Origin: JAQIBY01 sp046546095 | Lineage (GTDB): Bacteria; Bacteroidota; Bacteroidia; Bacteroidales; ML635J-15 | DNA: 34,170 nucleotides | Assembly: GCA_046546095.1 (NCBI GenBank) | Contig: JBKGYK010000031.1 | Span: 1-34,170, forward strand | Reading direction: 5' to 3' | In this document: one piece after another, positions 16,281 through 26,700 of the stretch | How positions within the stretch are numbered: position 1 is the stretch's first letter | How the letters are laid out: each line of letters begins with the position of its first letter | Position numbers and translations under genes: made by a program | Notes under the pieces: model-generated | The model's input: only the letters and a program-made list of their open reading frames with translations | Database searches by the model: none | What the model was told of the DNA's origin: nothing

Positions 16281-17108
16281 ATGGCCTACATAAAAATTGC
16301 TATTGCTATAGGCCAGGTGACTGACCATGTAGCTGCTATTATTCTTGCCAAACTTGGAGAGCTTGGTGTCGAAAGCTTTGAAGAGCTTGAAGATCAGTTG
16401 CTTGGTTATTTGCCGGAAAATGCCGAAAAACAAAACGAAATTCACATGTTTCTGGATAAGATGATGATCCCCTGGAAAGAAAGAAGAATCGAAAACCAAA
16501 ACTGGAATGCAAAGTGGGAGAAAAGCTTCCGGGAAATTCTGATTGATGACAAAGTGATGATAAAAGCAGAATTTCACAAACCTGATGTGAAACCACAATA
16601 TGTGATCAATATTCATCCACGAATGGCTTTTGGTACAGGTCATCATGAAACAACACGCCTGGTAATCAGGATAATGCTGACGATGAACCTGAAAGATAAG
16701 CGAGTACTCGACTGGGGTACCGGCTCCGGTGTGCTTGCCGTTATGGCTGATATGATGGGTGCAGAATCCGTGCTTGCACTTGATATTGATGACTGGTCTG
16801 TAAACAATGCCGGGGAAAATGTAAAAATCAATGAGGCCACTGGTATTACAGTACGTAAAGGTAGCCTTGAAGCCGCTAAGGATGTTGACTTCGATGTGAT
16901 CCTGGCAAATATCAACAAAAATACCCTGATTGAGAATGCAGAAACCCTTGTCAGCAGACTTAAAACAGGCGGGACACTTGTGTTGTCGGGATTCTATGAA
17001 GCTGATATGGATGAAATTAAAAATAACTATATGAAATTTGGCCTGGATTTTGAACAGAAAAAAACGGAAAACGATTGGTGTGCAGGCAGTTTTTTGAAAA
17101 AATCATAA
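16281..17108 (+). CDS. prmA: Ribosomal protein L11 methyltransferase
   Basis: A 275-residue SAM-dependent methyltransferase. It has the PrmA-specific stretch MAFGTGHHETTRL before the fold, then motif I VLDWGTGSGVLAV, an acidic end ALDIDDW, and the catalytic-loop stretch VILANINKNTL. The N-terminal domain that positions L11 is present (about residues 1-90). The family trimethylates ribosomal protein L11. It sits one base after tpiA and about nine bases before the 1505-residue gene. Confidence 0.93.
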   Translation: MAYIKIAIAIGQVTDHVAAIILAKLGELGVESFEELEDQLLGYLPENAEKQNEIHMFLDKMMIPWKERRIENQNWNAKWEKSFREILIDDKVMIKAEFHKPDVKPQYVINIHPRMAFGTGHHETTRLVIRIMLTMNLKDKRVLDWGTGSGVLAVMADMMGAESVLALDIDDWSVNNAGENVKINEATGITVRKGSLEAAKDVDFDVILANINKNTLIENAETLVSRLKTGGTLVLSGFYEADMDEIKNNYMKFGLDFEQKKTENDWCAGSFLKKS

Positions 17109-17117
17109 TCAAGCGAA

Positions 17118-20100
17118 ATGGAATTTATGCTGGCAAAAACATATAAAATACTATTATTGAGCATTATTATGCTTCTTTCTATGCAGGTGTATTCACAGAA
17201 CTTCTTTTCTGAAGAACATGAGGAATTCCTGAAGAGCTTTTGCAAAAGCATTGATAATGTGAAGCTCGACAAAGGTAAAGAAGGGAAAATCCTGGCCGAA
17301 CAACTTGAGATTTTTTGGGCTTCTGACAGCATGAGTATGGAAGAGAAAGATGGTTTCATTGAAACTGCAAACCTCCTGGCCTCAAAAGGCGGACAAAACT
17401 GGCCTCACCTGTTTATTTATGCAGAAAATATGCTCTTGTTCTACAGGCATGAGTTCAACAGCGGCCAATACGCTGAATGGCGGAACGGCTTGTCGGAATT
17501 GCTTAGGGAACGACAGAGAGTCAATAGCAAAAAAATCAGTGAATATCAGTTTATCGCAAATGACCTGCTACGGGATTCCATTATATTCAGGCACCCGCGA
17601 GTGATCTGGAAGGTATCACATTTTCCCGACAATATCGGATACAACAAAGATGGCCTGTATGTCAGTTTCTCCAATGTTGATATCACTGGATATCATAATA
17701 AAGACAGCATAAAGATTTACAAGACATCCGGTACAGCTTACCCGCTGGATGAAAAATGGGAAGGCCAGCATGGCAAAGTAACCTGGGAACGTGTTGGCAT
17801 GAGCCCTGACTCGGTATATGCAGAGCTTGAAAAATACAGCTTTGAGTTCGATGAAGCTGAAATACTTGCAGATTCGGCACGATTCGTGAATCTGAATTAT
17901 TTTGGCGAACCCCTGTACGGTCAACTCAATGATAAAGCCGGAAACCTGGACAGACCTGTGAAATCAAGCTACCCGCGTTTCAAAACCTATACAAAAAGAT
18001 TTGAGATGGAAGGAGTGTTGGAAGGCATAGATTACGAGGGTGGATTTACCATGAAAGGAGAACGGTTTATCGGAACCGGCGTCAAGGACCAGAAAGCAAA
18101 AATAAGCATTGCCAAAAGTGATTCTATTAAACTCATCGCACAAAGTGAAGCCTTTACCCTGGACAAAAATCAGGTATTTTCTGATGATACAGAGATAACA
18201 TTGTACCTCAATGAAGATTCTATCTATCACCCAAGTCTGATGATGCGGTATACGTTTAAAAACAAAGTACTGAACCTGCAACGTGATGAGGAGGGCATGT
18301 CCAGGGTATACTTTACCAACTCTTATCACCAGCTCCATATGGATTTTACGTGGTTGCAGTGGCAAATAGAAAAGTACAAAATGCAGTTTGGCATGCTCAA
18401 ATCCATGTCAGAAGTCAATGAGGCCTACTTTGAGTCGGCAGATTATTTTTCTGACGAAAGATATACGGCCATACAGGTAACTGATGATATTCATCCTTTT
18501 GTCAGACTTGAAGATTTTGTCGGTCATTGGGGGTCACCCGAATTCAATCTCATAGACTTTGCCCGCTATATCAATTATTCTCCGCATCAGGTGAAAAAAA
18601 TGATTTTACGTCTGGCCTATCTTGGTTTTATCCATTATGATACAGAAACCGAAGATGTCAAAATTAAGCCCGAAATGTACAAATACCTGGATGCAAGACG
18701 CGGTCAGATTGATTATGATGTGTTGCAGTTTAGCTCCAGAACCCAGGGCCGTACACCAAATGCTACATTGAGTCTTCTCAATTATGACCTGCAGATTAAC
18801 GGTGTGCCTTCAGTGCATATTTCAGATTCACAGAATGTTGAGATTTATCCCATCGATAAGAAAATCGTGATGAAGAAAAACCGGGACTTCCTCTTTACAG
18901 GTACTATGAAAGCGTCACAGTTTTTCTTCTACGGCCATGAGTTTCAGTTTGACTATGAGGATTTTATGGTGGATATGGATCAGTGCGATTCTATGAAAAT
19001 GCTTGTGGAATCCGGTGAAACAATGGCAGACGGCGGGAAAATCCTCAAAGAGGTAAAAGCTACCATTGAAAATGTTCAGGGAGAATTCTTTATTGATGAA
19101 CCGGGAAATAAGTCAGGGCTTCAGGAAATGGCAAGTTATCCCAAATTCAATTCCAAAAAAGAGGCCTATGTTTATTATGATGATGCAGATATATATGATG
19201 GTGTGTATCACAGGAATGAGTTTTTCTTCAAAATAGATCCATACAGCCTCGACAGCCTGCATGGATACGAAAAAGAAAACCTGCAGTTTGAAGGAACTTT
19301 TTATTCTGCCGATATCTTTCCTGATATCAAGGAAACCCTGGTAGTGCGATCGGATTATTCACTTGGATTTCACCGCATCACGCCGGATGCAGGCTACCCG
19401 TGTTACAAAGCAAAAGGTACATATACGCGGCATGTAGACCTCAGCAATCAGGGATTGAGAGGATCAGGCAGAGTTGAATATATCAACAGTACAAGCATGG
19501 CCGATAAAATCAATTTTTTCCCGGATTCACTCATTGCTCACGCCACAAAATTTAAAAACGAGGCCAGAACTTCACCCGTAGAATATCCCCGGGTTGAGGG
19601 TGAAAACAACAATATCAGATGGTATCCCTACGAAGATGAATACTTCGTTGAAACCATTGAAGAAAAATTTGTAATGTTTGATGATCAGTCACAAATGTCC
19701 GGAGAGCTTAAACTTACTCCAACCGGCCTTGAGGGTAGCGGTATGATGGATATTGGAAGATCAAAACTCTCCTCTGACAGGTTTACTTATGAACGACAAT
19801 ACATTGATGCCGATACTGCAGATTTTGAGTTGTTTACGGAGAATCAACTTGATCTCGATTTTTCAACCATGAATGTCAATGCACATATTGATTTTCCCGA
19901 AAGAAAAGGTCATTTTAAAACCAATGGAGATGGAACATTTGTTACCTTTCCCAAAAACGATTATATCGGATACATGCAGGAACTGGTCTGGCATATGGAT
20001 CAGGAATATGTGGACATAAAAAGTGACGCTGAAACGGTGGATAAACTCGAAAATGACCCGGACATGTCCGATGAAGAGTGGGAAAACCTGTTTCTGGAAG

Positions 20101-21635
20101 GACCGAAATTTATCTCAATACATCCTGATCAGGACTCCCTGAATTTTGTGGCTCCGGTTGCATCCTATGATCTGGAAAACTATATTATCACAGCAAAAGA
20201 AGTGAAATTTGTAAGGGTAGCTGATGCAACTGTCTATACCGGAGATGGTGAAGTAGTGGTGGAAAAAGATGCCATCATGAGACCATTGAAGGATGCTGAA
20301 ATTATTGCAAATACAACCAATCGCTATCATAACATCAAAAATGCCACTGTAAATATTCAGGGAAGAAAAAGTTATACCGGGTATGGTGATTATGATTATG
20401 TGGATAAAGCCGGACAAATACAGACTTTCCATTTAAACAGAATCGGGGTGGATAAAACCGGTCAGACCTTTGGAGAAGGTTCCATTGCCGAACCGGATGA
20501 TTTCAGCCTGAGTCCGAATTTCCGCTTTCAGGGCGATGTTCTGCTGTCAGCCAATAAGGAAAATCTCCATTTTGATGGGGGAACCAAAATCAAACACGAA
20601 TGCCCGCACATATCATCGGAATGGCTTGCCTTCGAGGCCGAGATAGACCCTGAAAATGTCGCTATCCCTGTGGATAGTACGCCTGTGAGTATCAATGGCT
20701 CACAACTGGCAATGGGCCTGAATATCTACAGAGACTCTTCCTATGTGGCTATGTATTCCCCCAAAGAAAGAAGAACCGATTTCAGCCTCTTTATGGCCGC
20801 AGGTTATCTGGTTTTTGACGACAGGGATATGTCTTATAAAGTTGGCAGTGAAGATAAATTGCAGGAAGAAAGTCTGCCAGGTAATTTGCTGAGGTTCGGC
20901 AGGGTGGATTGCACAATGAATGGTTCCGGTATCTTTAGTTTTTCTGATGAATTTGGATTGTTTAACCCCAATCCTATTGGCAAATTTTCCCATAATCCGG
21001 AAAAAGATACCAGCATTCTGGATATGAGCCTGATGATGGACTTCCATTTCAATGACAATGCAATGGAAATCATGGCTCAGGATATTAATCAGGCTCCCGG
21101 CCTTACCGGCACAGACCTCAGCGGAGATGTATATGAACAAGCTGTGCTTGAATTGCTTGGACAGGAAACTGCCGAAGAATGGTTTGCTGAATTAAGTATG
21201 GGTAATCTGAAAAAAATGCCAAAAGAAATGGAGAATCTGAAAATCCTCACAGACATTAGAATGAAATGGTACAAATCAGAATCCATGTTTATCCATGAAG
21301 GCCCGGTTGGTGTTTCTTCCCTTGCCAGAAATCCTGTGAACAGAAACGTTTTTAGTTTTATTGCACTTGAGAAAAACAGACGAGGAGATACTTTCCATAT
21401 GTATTTTGAGATGGATGAAGAAACCTGGTATTATTTCAGATACAATTCCGGTAATATGGCTGCGATTTCAAGCAATCAGGAATTTAATGAAGCTGTGTAT
21501 GATACACGGCCCGGTCAGCGCCTGATAAAGGCCAGTGGTGATAAACCCTCATACAGATATTCACTGGGCTCAAAAACATACATGAGAAGGTTCCTCAAGG
21601 ATATGAACGAATTGTTTGGATATGATGAAGATTAA
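17118..21635 (+). CDS. 1505-residue exported protein, family not recognised
   Basis: The largest gene in the window. A signal peptide (ILLLSIIMLLSMQVYSQ) is followed by a helical N-terminal part (about 25-140) and then more than 1,000 residues of beta-rich, aromatic and acidic sequence. The recurring strand patterns resemble long beta-solenoid or jelly-roll envelope proteins, with pieces such as LRGSGRVEYINS, GELKLTPTGLEGSG and YTGDGEVVVEKD repeating the G-x-G-x-[VL] theme. A stretch near residues 475-530 looks like a winged helix. There is no membrane helix after the signal, no lipobox, and no T9SS sorting domain, so a periplasmic location is most likely. I do not recognise a named family. 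Its stop overlaps the GWxTD lipoprotein start, so the two are probably made together. Alternative start ATG 17127. Confidence 0.85.
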   Translation: MEFMLAKTYKILLLSIIMLLSMQVYSQNFFSEEHEEFLKSFCKSIDNVKLDKGKEGKILAEQLEIFWASDSMSMEEKDGFIETANLLASKGGQNWPHLFIYAENMLLFYRHEFNSGQYAEWRNGLSELLRERQRVNSKKISEYQFIANDLLRDSIIFRHPRVIWKVSHFPDNIGYNKDGLYVSFSNVDITGYHNKDSIKIYKTSGTAYPLDEKWEGQHGKVTWERVGMSPDSVYAELEKYSFEFDEAEILADSARFVNLNYFGEPLYGQLNDKAGNLDRPVKSSYPRFKTYTKRFEMEGVLEGIDYEGGFTMKGERFIGTGVKDQKAKISIAKSDSIKLIAQSEAFTLDKNQVFSDDTEITLYLNEDSIYHPSLMMRYTFKNKVLNLQRDEEGMSRVYFTNSYHQLHMDFTWLQWQIEKYKMQFGMLKSMSEVNEAYFESADYFSDERYTAIQVTDDIHPFVRLEDFVGHWGSPEFNLIDFARYINYSPHQVKKMILRLAYLGFIHYDTETEDVKIKPEMYKYLDARRGQIDYDVLQFSSRTQGRTPNATLSLLNYDLQINGVPSVHISDSQNVEIYPIDKKIVMKKNRDFLFTGTMKASQFFFYGHEFQFDYEDFMVDMDQCDSMKMLVESGETMADGGKILKEVKATIENVQGEFFIDEPGNKSGLQEMASYPKFNSKKEAYVYYDDADIYDGVYHRNEFFFKIDPYSLDSLHGYEKENLQFEGTFYSADIFPDIKETLVVRSDYSLGFHRITPDAGYPCYKAKGTYTRHVDLSNQGLRGSGRVEYINSTSMADKINFFPDSLIAHATKFKNEARTSPVEYPRVEGENNNIRWYPYEDEYFVETIEEKFVMFDDQSQMSGELKLTPTGLEGSGMMDIGRSKLSSDRFTYERQYIDADTADFELFTENQLDLDFSTMNVNAHIDFPERKGHFKTNGDGTFVTFPKNDYIGYMQELVWHMDQEYVDIKSDAETVDKLENDPDMSDEEWENLFLEGPKFISIHPDQDSLNFVAPVASYDLENYIITAKEVKFVRVADATVYTGDGEVVVEKDAIMRPLKDAEIIANTTNRYHNIKNATVNIQGRKSYTGYGDYDYVDKAGQIQTFHLNRIGVDKTGQTFGEGSIAEPDDFSLSPNFRFQGDVLLSANKENLHFDGGTKIKHECPHISSEWLAFEAEIDPENVAIPVDSTPVSINGSQLAMGLNIYRDSSYVAMYSPKERRTDFSLFMAAGYLVFDDRDMSYKVGSEDKLQEESLPGNLLRFGRVDCTMNGSGIFSFSDEFGLFNPNPIGKFSHNPEKDTSILDMSLMMDFHFNDNAMEIMAQDINQAPGLTGTDLSGDVYEQAVLELLGQETAEEWFAELSMGNLKKMPKEMENLKILTDIRMKWYKSESMFIHEGPVGVSSLARNPVNRNVFSFIALEKNRRGDTFHMYFEMDEETWYYFRYNSGNMAAISSNQEFNEAVYDTRPGQRLIKASGDKPSYRYSLGSKTYMRRFLKDMNELFGYDED

Positions 21636-22899
21636 ACCGGTTGCTCTCATATTTGCATGTTTGCTGATGGCTGCTTGTGTACCTACCGGATATGAACGGT
21701 CGGCAAAACCGGCCCGCCCGGATTATTCCTCATTGTATAATCCGGCCAGTGCCAATATTATGCCACGGGTGAGATGCTATCATTCAACAGACAATGAATC
21801 CTACCTCTTCTTTGCTGTAGACCTCAACCGGATGATGCCTTCTCCCAAAACAGAAAACAGTAAGGGTGGGGAGATTGTCCTTGGGGTGAAATATGCAATC
21901 AGACATGCTGAAACCCGGGAAATTATTGATTCTGCATCCATGACATACAGTTTCGATGAAGATGAAAGAAAATTGTTTTTGACCTATATTCCTGCCGGGC
22001 TTCCTGCCGGAAATGATTACTTTGCCTCTATGCTGTTTTTTGATGAAAACAAAAAGTCTTACAAACGGGTGGTTTTTGATATTGATAAAAATCACAACGC
22101 CAATGAATCATGGTTTTTCCCTGAATATCTTGAGCCTGAACCGCAGCCTGTTTTAGAGAATTTTCTCAGTACAGACCGTCATATTCAAATCAGCTCAGAC
22201 CAAATTACACAGGATTCCCTTTATTTATCGCTGTACGAAAATGATTCTGTCTTGCCTGCGCCACCCTACAAATCCGGTGCAGAAGTATTTGTCTCTGATA
22301 CACCGGCTATGAGAATCAAATATCATCAGGATGACAGCCTTTTGCCGGCCAAAAGCGGTTTTTATTTTCTTTCCACAGATAGTCTCGCAGAAAATGGCCT
22401 TGGACTTTTTGCCGGGAAAGGATTCTTTCCATGGGTGAGAAGACCTGAAGACATGGCCGGCCCGATAAAATACATAGCTACCGGTAGCCAGTACCGGCAG
22501 GTGATCGGTGCAAAAAATCAAAAAGCAGCAGTGGATAAATTCTGGCTTGATATTGGCAATTCCCAGGACAATGCCAGGGAGCTGATTCGTGTTTACTACA
22601 ATCGTGTGCAACTGGCCAATCAGTATTTTACGGCAACACGGCCCGGCTGGCAAACCGACAGGGGCATGATTTATATTATTCTTGGTGCACCGCAGAAAGT
22701 GCATAAGGATAATTCCAGGGAAGAATGGATTTACGGTCAATCAGACGAATACGAGGGACTTGTGTTTCGTTTTGTTAAAGATACAGCCTCGCTAAGTGAC
22801 AATGAATTTTTACTGATGCGCGATGTCAGATACAAAGAAGCCTGGCTTGATGCTGTAAAATCATGGCGAAATGGTTTACCCTATGCAGTCCCGGATTAA
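21622..22899 (+). CDS. GWxTD domain lipoprotein
   Basis: A 425-residue lipoprotein with the lipidation signal FACLLMAAC (Cys19 from this start). The body is beta-rich, and the C-terminal GWxTD domain is seen at residues 342-346 in RPGWQTDRGMIYIILGAP, followed by EEWIYGQ and VFRFVKD. GWxTD domains are found mainly in Bacteroidota and related phyla; their function is not established. ATG codons at 21622 and 21625 are both inside the end of the 1505-residue gene. The overlap of about 14 bases suggests coupled translation and a shared envelope role. Confidence 0.87.
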   Translation: MMKIKPVALIFACLLMAACVPTGYERSAKPARPDYSSLYNPASANIMPRVRCYHSTDNESYLFFAVDLNRMMPSPKTENSKGGEIVLGVKYAIRHAETREIIDSASMTYSFDEDERKLFLTYIPAGLPAGNDYFASMLFFDENKKSYKRVVFDIDKNHNANESWFFPEYLEPEPQPVLENFLSTDRHIQISSDQITQDSLYLSLYENDSVLPAPPYKSGAEVFVSDTPAMRIKYHQDDSLLPAKSGFYFLSTDSLAENGLGLFAGKGFFPWVRRPEDMAGPIKYIATGSQYRQVIGAKNQKAAVDKFWLDIGNSQDNARELIRVYYNRVQLANQYFTATRPGWQTDRGMIYIILGAPQKVHKDNSREEWIYGQSDEYEGLVFRFVKDTASLSDNEFLLMRDVRYKEAWLDAVKSWRNGLPYAVPD

Positions 22900-22913
22900 T
22901 TGAAAAAAAAGAT

Positions 22914-23654
22914 ATGCAGGAAAAAACAAAAGATTATATTTTTGGGATACATGCCATTACCGAGGCACTGAAATCCGGCAAAAGTATTGATAAAATTCAG
23001 CTTTCACGTGAACTGAGTGGAGAGACCTTTGCCGAAATCAGACAGCTTGCTAAAAGCCGGAATGTTACCATACAGAGTGTTCCTCCGGAAAAAATCAAGC
23101 GCATCACAAGAAAAAATCATCAGGGAATCATTGCCTGGATCTCTCCTGTGGCATTCTGCAAAATCGAGGATGTCTTGCCCGGAATTTTCGAACAGGGAGA
23201 AACCCCATTTATCCTTGTGCTTGATGGAGTGACTGATGTCAGAAATTTTGGTGCTATGGTGCGCACAGCTGATTGTGCAGGTGTACATGCCATCATTATC
23301 CCTGATAAAGGCTCGGCACGTATCAATGCAGATGCCATGAAAACCTCTGCCGGAGCCCTGAATCGTGTACCTGTCTGTAAAGTCAGCGTTTTGTCAGGTA
23401 CAGTAAAGTTTCTCAAAAACTCGGGCATAAAGGTTTTGGGCATTACGGAAAAAGGAACAGAAAATCTGTACAGCCAGAAACTGGATGAACCCCTCGCCCT
23501 GGTCATGGGCTCTGAAGAAACCGGAATTTCCCCGCAGGTGATGAAACACGTAGATGTCCTCACCCGTTTACCAATGAAAGGCAAAATAGCCTCTCTGAAT
23601 GTTTCCGTAGCAGCCGGTGTGGTGATGTATGAGGTGTTGAGGCAGCGTCATTAA
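22914..23654 (+). CDS. rlmB: 23S rRNA 2'-O-methyltransferase, RlmB/SpoU family
   Basis: A 246-residue SpoU-class methyltransferase. An N-terminal substrate-binding domain starts at YIFGIHAITEAL (about 1-75). All three knot motifs follow: VRNFGAMVRTADCAGVHAI, LALVMGSEETGIS and LPMKGKIASLNVSVAAGV. RlmB methylates the ribose of G2251 in the 23S rRNA P-loop. Family members are easily confused with other TrmH-type enzymes, but the N-terminal domain and length fit RlmB. I chose ATG 22914, which lies 14 bases past the GWxTD stop, instead of an upstream start that overlaps that gene. Confidence 0.88.
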   Translation: MQEKTKDYIFGIHAITEALKSGKSIDKIQLSRELSGETFAEIRQLAKSRNVTIQSVPPEKIKRITRKNHQGIIAWISPVAFCKIEDVLPGIFEQGETPFILVLDGVTDVRNFGAMVRTADCAGVHAIIIPDKGSARINADAMKTSAGALNRVPVCKVSVLSGTVKFLKNSGIKVLGITEKGTENLYSQKLDEPLALVMGSEETGISPQVMKHVDVLTRLPMKGKIASLNVSVAAGVVMYEVLRQRH

Positions 23655-23706
23655 TTCCAATTTCCCGGCCGGCATTATTATTCCCCGCTTGTTTTCTTAT
23701 GATTGT

Positions 23707-23737
23707 TTTTCCTGATTGATAGATTTTTGTATCTTGT
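23707..23737 (+). promoter_or_regulatory. Possible promoter for the hybrid histidine kinase
   Basis: TTTT (23707-23710), 19 bases, then TATCTTGT (23730-23737). This is a partial match to TTTG-N19-TAnnTTTG, at a normal distance (16 bases) from ATG 23754. Confidence 0.3.
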
Positions 23738-23753
23738 GACAAAAGCAAGTCAG

Positions 23754-26700
23754 ATGGACAAGGCGAAACAAAACAAATCTTTTTGTGAAGTATTTACCGA
23801 CCTTGGTAAAGGTTTCGCATTGCATGAAGTTGTGCGGGCTAAGGATGGTGAAATCAGGAATTATCGTATACTTGACTGCAATGAGCTTTTTGAGAAAATC
23901 CTGGATATTCCAGCAGAAGATGCCTGTGGCAGCCTTGCTACAGATATATTTCAAACCAGCCGGCCACCATTTATTGAAATATACAGCCGTGTCGTGGAAA
24001 GAGGAACGCCGGAATATTTTGAGAGATATTTCCCCCCATTGGATATGTATTTTAAGGTGCATGTTTATCGGCCTGAACCGGAAAAATTCGCAACAGTTTT
24101 TCTGGATATTACCAATGAAAAGCAAAGAGAAACAAGTGAGAAGCACCAGAATGCTGTCTATGAGTTGATGAGGGAAGTCAATAAGGAACTCTGGCAGGAA
24201 GAAAATTCCCAAAACATCGCCAACAGCATTTGTAAGACAATTGGTAGAAATCCAAAGACTTATTCTGCAGCCTGGATTGCCATGCTGGATGATAATAATA
24301 AGCTGGAGCAGTTTTCTTCTGTGAATCTAAAGAATGCTGACAGCTTTAAATCCCAACTGTCCAATCAAATATTCCCTAAGCATCTGAAAAAAACACTGGA
24401 GTCCAAAACCGAATTGTTTGTGCGTGTGCCAAAGGATAATTGTGATGATTGCCCACTGGTAAAAGAACACAAAGACCGTCTGGTATTTATAAAAAGTATT
24501 TATTTCAATAAAAAACATCATGGTGTGTTGGCTGTAAGCCTGGATAAGCATCACATTGATATTGATAAGGAGAAGCAACTTTTCTCGGAACTTGTTGATG
24601 ATATCGCCTTTTCCATTGATGCTATTCTTAGCAAAAATCATCTGAGAGAAGTAAAAAACGACATAGATACCACACTCAATTCAATTGGCGATGCTGTTAT
24701 TTCCACAGATATTGAAGGCAATGTGCTTAGGATGAATCCTGTTGCAGAGAATCTGTGCGGATGGAGCAGCAAACAGGCAAAAGGAAAACCCCTGACAAAA
24801 GTTTTTAAAATTGTCAATGCCTTTAGTCGGGAGCCTGTGAAGAACCCGGCACAAACAGTGCTGGAAACCGGTGAAATTGTTGGCCTGGCAAACCATACCC
24901 TTCTGATCAGCAAAACCGGAAAAGAGTACCAGATAGCTGACAGTGCTGCTCCTATCAGAAATGCCGATGGACATGCTACCGGAGTTGTGCTCGTTTTTCG
25001 GGATGTGACAGAAGTGTACCGTAAACAACAAGAGATGGAGGTCTCAGAATCAATGTACAGGGCGGTATTCGAGAATACGGGTACCGCTACCTGTACTTAC
25101 GGAGATGATGGCGTTATCACCCGCTGTAATGCCCAGTTTGAAAAGCTGGCAGCCCTGCCTGCATCAGAGATTGAAGGAAAAATGTGCTGGTCTGATTTTG
25201 TTGCTAAAGCTGACCTTCAGCGCATGAAAGGATATCATAGGAAACGCTCAGACGGGAAACCTGTCAGAGTGGATCATGAGTTTGTTTTTGTTGATGCTGA
25301 TGGCCTTCATAAGGATGTACTGGTAAGGGTTGGTATGGAAAAAAGCTCCAAAGTAAGAGTTGCTTCCCTGCTGGATATCACAGAAAGAAAACGTCTGGCT
25401 GCCGAGTTGAAAGAAAGTGAAGATAAATTCAGAAAGCTTGCTGAAAACAGTGCAGCGGCGATCATGATGCATCAGGATGATAAATGGGTATATGCAAACC
25501 GCGAATCTGAAAAGATTTCCGGCTATTCCCGACAGGAACTGTTGTCAATGAAATTCTGGGAATTTGCACATCCGGATCATGTTGATAAAGTCATGGCGGC
25601 GGGCAGGGCAAGAGAATCAAAGGAAGGAGCCAATTTGCGCTATGAGTTTGTTATCATCACAAAGTCGGGTGCACACAAATGGATAGACATTTCAGGGACA
25701 ACCATTATATATCAGGGAAAACCTGCAGGTTTGGTCAACATAATTGATATCACTGCGCGCAAAAAAGCAGAGCAAGAACTACAAAATAACCTGCATGAAT
25801 TGCAGAGAATTGCAGAGAATCTTCCCAGTGTCATCTGGAAATCTGAAATAAATGAACAGGGGGAGTTTGAAAATACATACATAGCTGAAAATGTTGATGC
25901 CATGCTGGCTTTGCCGGAAGGAACCATTGGCAACGACTGGGAGAAATTTTTCTCATTTATCGTTTCTGAGTATGTTCCTGCTGCCAGAGAAACCTTTAGG
26001 CAGGGGCTGGAAAATCCCGGAAAAAAAATAAGTATGGAATACCGGGTCAACAAAGGTGATGGTTCCACTGCCTGGTTTGTCTCAACAGGGAAGGCTTATC
26101 TTCAGGATGGCAAAACCTATGTTTTTGGAAGTACTGAAGATATTACTGAAAAAGTAGAGGCCAGAAAGAAGCTTAGACAAACTAGCACTGCAATAAAGGC
26201 CGCCATTGATGGTATTGCCATTCTAGACAAAAACGGCAGGTACACTTATCTAAATCAGGCCCATGCTGAGATTTATGGCTATGATAGCCCGGCACAACTC
26301 AAAGGCAACACATGGAGAATGCTTTATTCGGGTGATGAGTTACACCGTTTTACCAATGAGATCATGCCGGTGTTAAGGAATACCGGCAGATGGCGCGGAG
26401 AAGCACTGGGTACAAAAGAAGATGGAAGTATCTTTCCCCAGGAACTTTCCCTCACCGGACTGGAGGATGGAGGACTCATATGTATTGTGCGCGATATCAG
26501 TGAGAGAAAAGCTGCCGAAGAAGCATTGAGGAAGGCAAAGGAAAAAGCAGAGGAAAGTGACAGGCTGAAGTCTGCATTCCTGGCCAATGTAAGTCATGAA
26601 ATCAGAACTCCCATGAACGGTATTCTGGGTTTTGCCAGTTTGCTGGAAGAGGCCGATCTGACAACTGAAGAGGCAGAACATTATCTGAATGTCATACAAC

